Origin: CAZVXI01 sp964631295
GTDB lineage: Bacteria > Planctomycetota > Phycisphaerae > Phycisphaerales > SM1A02
Assembly: GCA_964631295.1 (NCBI GenBank)
Contig: CAZVXI010000044.1
Coordinates: 1 to 20,757, forward strand
Length of the DNA: 20,757 nucleotides
Direction of reading: 5' to 3'
The notes under the pieces were generated by a model. It searched no databases. It was not told the DNA's origin and saw only the letters and a program-made list of their open reading frames with translations. The position numbers were made by a program, and so were the translations under genes. Of the stretch, positions 16,834 to 20,757 are shown one piece after another (the first letter of the stretch is position 1; each line of letters begins with the position of its first letter).

Positions 16834-18539
16834 GCAGACAGTCTCCGCACAGAGTCGTCAACGCCCAGCGAACGAGTATCATCATCAAGATCAGCAATTG
16901 TCGCTGCGCGAGTCACTTCGTCAAGGGTGGTCAGGCCAAGCCGAGCCTTCTCAAGGCCATCCTCCCACATCAGGGCATGGCCGTATTGCTGCATCAGGCG
17001 ACGCAGTTGATCCGTCGAGCCGCCTTCTTCGATCAAGCGCTGCACAGTGTTGTTGAAACGGAACAACTCGTAGATGCCGATTCGACCGTGATAGCCAGTT
17101 TGCCCGCAATGCCGGCAACCTGTCCCCCTGCGAAACTGATTGTTTCCAGCGCCAATCGCGAAACGTTCACGTTGCAGTGCTGTTGGCTGCGCCTCTGTGG
17201 CACAGTGTGAACACACACGCCGAACGAGTCTTTGTGCAACGATACCAAGCATGGCAGAGTTGATCACAAAAGGCTCGAGCCCATAGTCGCGCAATCGCGC
17301 AACTGCACCGACTGCATCATTCGTGTGCACGGTGGACAACACCATGTGTCCGGTCAACGCAGATTGCACTGCGATGCGCGCGGTATCTTCATCGCGAATC
17401 TCACCAACGAGAATCACGTCCGGATCCTGCCGGAGAATCGCCCGCAGTGCATTGGCGAATGTCATGCCGATTTCAGAATGAACCTGAATCTGGCGCACAT
17501 AAGGCATGCGAATCTCAACCGGGTCTTCCACGGTCATGATGTTGCGCGATGGATCGTTGAGCTTGCTCAGTGCGGTATACAACGTGGTCGTCTTGCCTGA
17601 TCCCGTGGGGCCGGTCACAAGCAGCATCCCGTACGGATTGGCGAGAATGTCATCCAGGTCGGACGCGATTCGCTTTGGAACACCAAGTTCGACGAAGTCG
17701 CCTGTGGCTTCCGTTCGCGTGAGCAGCCGCATTACGACGTTCTCGCCATTGACCGTCGGCACACTCGACAAGCGAACGTCGACTACGCCGGCGTGGTGTC
17801 TGAATCGAAACTTGCCATCCTGGGGCCGCCGTGTCTGAGTCAGGTCCAGATTCGCCATGACTTTGAGCCGCTGCACGATGCTTCCGTGCATCGCGAGTGC
17901 GGGCCCCTGCTTCTCGTGCAGTACGCCGTCAACGCGGTAGCGAACTCGCAACTCGTGCTCGTCCGGACTGAGGTGAACGTCGCTGGCGCGCTCGTCGACT
18001 GCATCGCTGATCATCTGGTTCACGGCCGCGACGACCGGCTGCGAGCGATCAACCTCCGATGAGTCGACTTCCGGGATTGCTTCGCCACCCTCAGACCGCA
18101 CATGCGAAAGGCTGTAGGCACGGGCGATCAACGCATCAAGGTGCTGGCGATCACAGAGCACGGCATCAACTTCGCACTTGGCCAATTGTCGCGCCTGGTC
18201 CGCTGCTTCGATGTGAAGCGGATCGTCCATCGCCAGTGTCAGCACGCCGTTGATCATGAACAGCGGAAAGATGCGATGCCGTTCGGCTACGGATCTCGGA
18301 ATCAGCGATGTATTCGCGTGGCATGGTTCAAAGTCGGACAGCTCCACGAATGGTGCTTCGCAGATGTTGGCCTTCAACATGGCCACTTCGTGCGAGGAGA
18401 TGAGTTCGCTGCGAATCAAACCGTCAACGAGATCTGTGCCATCGGCCATGGCGCGTGCCCGAACCGCCTTGACCTGCTCCGATGTGAGACGGTCAGATTC
18501 AAGCAGCGCTCGCTCCAGAAACAAGTCCTGATCACGCAT
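16830..18539 (-). CDS. gspE: GspE/PilB-type assembly ATPase
   Basis: Hexameric ATPase that powers pilin assembly. The 569-residue protein begins with an MshEN-type N-terminal domain (about 1-150), which in other family members binds c-di-GMP; I cannot confirm the ligand residues here. The ATPase core has SDVHL (186-190) and RVRYRVDG, then Walker A GPTGSGKT (310-317), the Asp box TVEDPVE (336-342), Walker B with VILVGEIRD (375-383) and the His box STVHTND (402-408). A zinc site is formed by Cys443, Cys446, Cys475 and Cys478, typical of assembly (not retraction) ATPases. The C-terminus has an extra acidic tail of about 30 residues. No PilT-type retraction ATPase is present in the window. It overlaps the PilZ gene by eight bases. 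Confidence 0.95.
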   Translation of the reverse strand: MRDQDLFLERALLESDRLTSEQVKAVRARAMADGTDLVDGLIRSELISSHEVAMLKANICEAPFVELSDFEPCHANTSLIPRSVAERHRIFPLFMINGVLTLAMDDPLHIEAADQARQLAKCEVDAVLCDRQHLDALIARAYSLSHVRSEGGEAIPEVDSSEVDRSQPVVAAVNQMISDAVDERASDVHLSPDEHELRVRYRVDGVLHEKQGPALAMHGSIVQRLKVMANLDLTQTRRPQDGKFRFRHHAGVVDVRLSSVPTVNGENVVMRLLTRTEATGDFVELGVPKRIASDLDDILANPYGMLLVTGPTGSGKTTTLYTALSKLNDPSRNIMTVEDPVEIRMPYVRQIQVHSEIGMTFANALRAILRQDPDVILVGEIRDEDTARIAVQSALTGHMVLSTVHTNDAVGAVARLRDYGLEPFVINSAMLGIVAQRLVRRVCSHCATEAQPTALQRERFAIGAGNNQFRRGTGCRHCGQTGYHGRIGIYELFRFNNTVQRLIEEGGSTDQLRRLMQQYGHALMWEDGLEKARLGLTTLDEVTRAATIADLDDDTRSLGVDDSVRRLSA

Positions 18540-18972
18540 CGGCCGTCCCCCCAGCGTCGGCAGCCATGCGTTTCAGGGCCTCGACGCGCTCGTTCACATC
18601 TGCGGGCGGATCGATGAAAGAAACGCCGATCGCGTACAGCGCATCGTCGCCGTCAATGAATACGCGCCGCACACGCACATCTTGTTCGAAAACAACATCC
18701 TCGGGGCCGATGGTGTCATCGAGATGGATACCGGGCCTGAGGACGCGGACTGTCCCTTCACACATACGAGGCACGAACAGCCGGCTTTGCCAGCCGAGGC
18801 CGCCTGCGCTGATGTCTGTTGCGATGCCACGCGCGACGTGGGGGTTGCGGGCACGAGACATCTTGCTGAATCGTACCTGGTCACGATCGCGCGGAGCGAC
18901 CGTGAACTCAATCGTGAGCCCGAATTGCTCGCGCGCGTGATGCCGAACTGTCAAACCGCTGATCTGGGACAT
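18532..18972 (-). CDS. PilZ-domain protein, predicted c-di-GMP receptor
   Basis: The 146-residue protein consists mainly of a PilZ domain. Both halves of the ligand motif are present: RHHAR (10-14, RxxxR) and DISAGG (53-58, DxSxxG), followed by the beta-barrel strands. Binding of the second messenger c-di-GMP is therefore likely. GTTGGAG with a spacing of seven supports the ATG. As first gene of the operon and overlapping gspE, it probably ties pilus assembly or secretion to c-di-GMP levels, perhaps by acting on the ATPase. The stretch from 18973 to 19174 separates it from the sigma-factor gene. Confidence 0.88.
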   Translation of the reverse strand: MSQISGLTVRHHAREQFGLTIEFTVAPRDRDQVRFSKMSRARNPHVARGIATDISAGGLGWQSRLFVPRMCEGTVRVLRPGIHLDDTIGPEDVVFEQDVRVRRVFIDGDDALYAIGVSFIDPPADVNERVEALKRMAADAGGTADA

Positions 18973-19050
18973 CCACCGACTCCAACTCCGCCGCTTGCCG
19001 TTGCCTCACATGTGCACACGCACTGGTGCGCACAGCAGCGACTGTGTCCG

Positions 19051-19077
19051 GTATCGGCATATTGAGACAGAACTGGA
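19051..19077 (-). promoter_or_regulatory. Candidate sigma-28 (FliA-type) promoter upstream of the PilZ-gspE operon
   Basis: Read on the minus strand, TCCAGTTC (-35, five of eight matches to TAAAGTTT), an 11-base spacer, and GCCGATAC (-10, seven of eight matches to GCCGATAA). The spacer length equals the FliA consensus. It lies about 80 bases before the PilZ start and inside the only 202-bp gap upstream of the operon, directly after the sigma-28-type gene. The consensus is that of enterobacterial FliA; its validity in planctomycetes is an assumption. Confidence 0.4.
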
Positions 19078-19174
19078 GCGCGCAGCCGACGAGCGGCTGG
19101 CTGCGCACATCTCCCTGTCGCACCAGATGGAATGGCTCGAACCCCGGATGATTATCAGACGATCGCAGTCCTGC

Positions 19175-20050
19175 TCAGAACTCTTTCTCGCGATGCAGCA
19201 TCTGGGCCTTGAGACGCGCGAGAATCGAGCTGTGCATCTGGCTGACGCGCGATTCCGAGAGATCAAGCGTCATGCCGATCTCCTTCATCGTCATCTGTTC
19301 GTAGTAGTACAGGATGATGATGAGCCGTTCTGCCCGCGAGAGCCCTTTGGTGATCAGCAGCTTCAGGTCGCTCTTTTGCAGTTGAGAGAGCGGGTTCTCC
19401 TGCCGCTTGTCCTTGATGACATCAATCTCTCGAACATCTTTCGATGAGTCGGTCTCAAACCATTTGCGATCCAGCGACACGACACCGACAGGCCGGGAGT
19501 CTTTGCGGAGCTTGTCGAACTCGTCACCAGACACTTCCAGCCGATCCCGGATTTCCTGTTCCGTGGCGGTGCGGCCGAGTTCCATCTCAAGTGATCGGCG
19601 GACACGATCGATTTTCGCAGTGCGTGATCGGACAAGCCGCGGCACCCAGTCCATGGCGCGCAGTTCATCGAAGATTGCCCCGCGGATACGCTGCGTGCAG
19701 TACGTCTCGAACTTCACGCCACGCTCGAGATCGAATGCGTCGATGGCGTCCATGAGCCCGAAGAGCCCGGCGGACATGAGGTCTTCGACATCGACTTCAC
19801 CCGGAAGACGCATGTGCATACGTTCCGCTGTGTAGCGAACAAGATCAAGGTATTGCTCCATCAACCGGTTGCGCAACACTTCGGTGCCGGTCTTCTTGAA
19901 CTCGATCCAGACCTCCTGGATCGGCATCTCGTTGACGTCGACAACCGATGTGCCGGTTTTGGCGGCAGGCTTCGTCTTCATCTTGGATGCAGTGGTTGAC
20001 GTGCGTTTTGACCGCGCGGCGGGCTTGGCCGCTGGTTTCGTCTTCGTCAT
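19175..20050 (-). CDS. fliA: FliA-type (sigma-28) RNA polymerase sigma factor
   Basis: Alternative sigma factor of the flagellar/sporulation sigma-28 group. The start at 20050 is chosen because AAGGAG lies seven bases upstream; a longer frame from 20134 has no such site. Region 2 runs from about 60 to 135, with YLDLVRYTAERM, DLMSAGLFGLMDAI and KFETYCTQRIRGAIFDELR (the last is a hallmark of FliA/WhiG). Region 3 follows (VPRLVRSRTAKIDRVRRSLE, TEQEIRDRL), then region 4 at 237-284 with the helix-turn-helix MKEIGMTLDLSESRVSQMHSSIL. There is no region 1.1. Instead, the first 35 residues are a Lys/Ala/Pro-rich tail (KPAAKPAARSK, KTKPAAKTG). Its place after an FlhG-type gene supports a flagellar role. 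Confidence 0.93.
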   Translation of the reverse strand: MTKTKPAAKPAARSKRTSTTASKMKTKPAAKTGTSVVDVNEMPIQEVWIEFKKTGTEVLRNRLMEQYLDLVRYTAERMHMRLPGEVDVEDLMSAGLFGLMDAIDAFDLERGVKFETYCTQRIRGAIFDELRAMDWVPRLVRSRTAKIDRVRRSLEMELGRTATEQEIRDRLEVSGDEFDKLRKDSRPVGVVSLDRKWFETDSSKDVREIDVIKDKRQENPLSQLQKSDLKLLITKGLSRAERLIIILYYYEQMTMKEIGMTLDLSESRVSQMHSSILARLKAQMLHREKEF

Positions 20051-20113
20051 CGGTCGTCTCCTTGACCTGTCAGGTTTCCCATCACCCCGCCTGTCCCTGG
20101 CAAGGATGCCATA

Positions 20114-20122
20114 AGCATAGCA
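20114..20122 (-). promoter_or_regulatory. Possible extended -10 element (TGCTATGCT) upstream of fliA
   Basis: On the minus strand TGCTATGCT combines the TG extension with a four-of-six match to TATAAT. It lies in the 153-bp gap before fliA and would give a leader of roughly 55-60 bases that includes AAGGAG. No -35 box is evident at the matching distance. Confidence 0.25.
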
Positions 20123-20203
20123 GAAATGCTCCATGCGATCGCGCGAGTGGCTGCGAATGTGTCAACTTTTGCGCATCACACATATTGATCACTCCATGCG
20201 CGA

Positions 20204-20551
20204 TCATACGACGAGCACCTCTTCACTGTTTGCCACTTCGACATCTCCGCCATCGGCAACTGCGGCTGTTTCGTCGAGTTCCGGCACGGGGTTCGATTCA
20301 ACAAACTCTTTCACGTGGGCGTCGATCACCCACTGACTGATAACACCGATGACGAGCCCGACCGGATAGCACCCTGCCATCACCAGAAGCCCTCGCACCA
20401 GAATGGTGGAGGCACTGTTGTGGGAGTAGAGCCCCGCGATAATCGCGACAACGAACGCAGCAAGCGCAAACAATGCGCCAATCGCACTGGCCGACATCGC
20501 ACGTCTGACCGTCAGGCGCTCCGCAGCTGCGTTGTTGTGCCTCTGATCCAT
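20204..20551 (-). CDS. Small two-helix membrane protein between FlhG and FliA genes, function unknown
   Basis: A 115-residue product from the ATG at 20551; a longer frame starting at 20659 would overlap the FlhG-type gene and has no membrane or signal logic in its extra part. Two membrane helices are clear, at about 20-41 (SASAIGALFALAAFVVAIIAG) and 51-72 (VRGLLVMAGCYPVGLVIG). The C-terminus (80-115) is acidic and probably faces the cytoplasm, if the positive-inside rule holds for the Arg-containing N-terminus. An AAGGA lies 14 bases before the ATG, a long spacing. I do not recognise the family. Its position suggests a flagellar or cell-pole role. Confidence 0.65.
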   Translation of the reverse strand: MDQRHNNAAAERLTVRRAMSASAIGALFALAAFVVAIIAGLYSHNSASTILVRGLLVMAGCYPVGLVIGVISQWVIDAHVKEFVESNPVPELDETAAVADGGDVEVANSEEVLVV

Positions 20552-20582
20552 CAGACTGGCAGCATTCCTTGAGTTGGTCCAC

Positions 20583-20757
20583 TTACGATTGAGCAAACGG
20601 TGCGCCGCGCAGCCATGCTCCGAGCCGGGTAAAGAAGCCACGCCGCTCCGTCTGGTCATCGGCGCATGCGGGCCTCGTCTCCAGTCCGAGAAGTCGATCC
20701 GCGAGACGCCGCATCGCCTGTGATGCAGGTGCGTCCGGAGCGTAGAGACACACCGGC
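20583..20757 (-). CDS. C-terminus of an FlhG/MinD-type ATPase (5' part outside the window)
   Basis: The reading frame entering from the right edge codes for 57 residues and then TAA (20583-20585). It begins PVCLYAPDAPASQAMRRLADRLLG, the pattern of the C-terminal end of FlhG/MinD-like P-loop ATPases ('PxYxPDxPASxAxRxLAxRL'), followed by a tail with FFTRLGAWLRGAPFAQS that ends in an amphipathic-looking helix, as needed for membrane binding. FlhG controls flagellar number and placement and is normally found with flhF and fliA, which agrees with fliA downstream. The catalytic motifs are outside the window. Confidence 0.65.
   Translation of the reverse strand, partial: PVCLYAPDAPASQAMRRLADRLLGLETRPACADDQTERRGFFTRLGAWLRGAPFAQS

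Noticed and set aside
20171..20201. Inverted repeat GCGCAT/ATGCGC just after the small membrane protein gene
   Set aside because: A six-base stem with a 19-base loop and only a short A-run after it on the minus strand; too weak to call a terminator or operator.

Overview
The window looks like a piece of a planctomycete chromosome, most likely from the Phycisphaerae. The evidence is the pair of secreted proteins ending in short Ca-binding repeats of the form DxDGxGxVxLxDLLxxLSxWG, a secretin-like protein with planctomycete-style N-domains, and a sigma-28/FlhG flagellar neighbourhood. This placement comes from protein style only; there is no rRNA marker.

Layout. (1) Positions 1-3604, plus strand: the 3' part or whole of an endonuclease/exonuclease/phosphatase-fold protein with dockerin-like repeats, a secreted GH29 alpha-L-fucosidase, and a membrane protein carrying a GspG-like C-terminal fold. 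(2) Positions about 3636-4585: a decayed IS5-family insertion sequence with at least five lesions in its transposase. (3) Positions 4788-8347, minus strand: a large secreted HExxH metallopeptidase with dockerin-like repeats, and a small lipoprotein. (4) Position 8450-9655, plus strand: a short secretin-like protein. (5) Positions 9659-18972, minus strand: a tightly packed ten-gene operon for a type II secretion / MSHA-like type IV pilus machine. Its transcription order is PilZ protein, GspE ATPase, GspF platform, pilin-like G, H, I, J and K proteins, a PilM-PilN (GspL-like) fusion, PilO/GspM and PilP/GspC. (6) Positions 19175-20757, minus strand: a FliA-type sigma factor, a small two-helix membrane protein and the C-terminus of an FlhG/MinD-type ATPase.

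How the parts fit. The pilin-like operon contains the motor, the platform, one major and four minor pilin-like subunits, and an inner-membrane alignment complex. The only outer-membrane candidate in the window is the convergent secretin-like gene, which is much shorter than a normal secretin. The K-type subunit ends in a beta-sandwich domain of a kind seen in planctomycete surface proteins, so a pilus tip with a binding role is plausible. The PilZ gene at the head of the operon suggests c-di-GMP control. A sequence close to the sigma-28 consensus lies upstream of it, right after the sigma-28 gene. This raises the hypothesis that the flagellar sigma factor also drives the pilus/secretion operon.

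No tRNA, rRNA, CRISPR array or clear intrinsic terminator was seen. No stretch longer than 300 bases lacks a gene apart from the region of the decayed insertion sequence.
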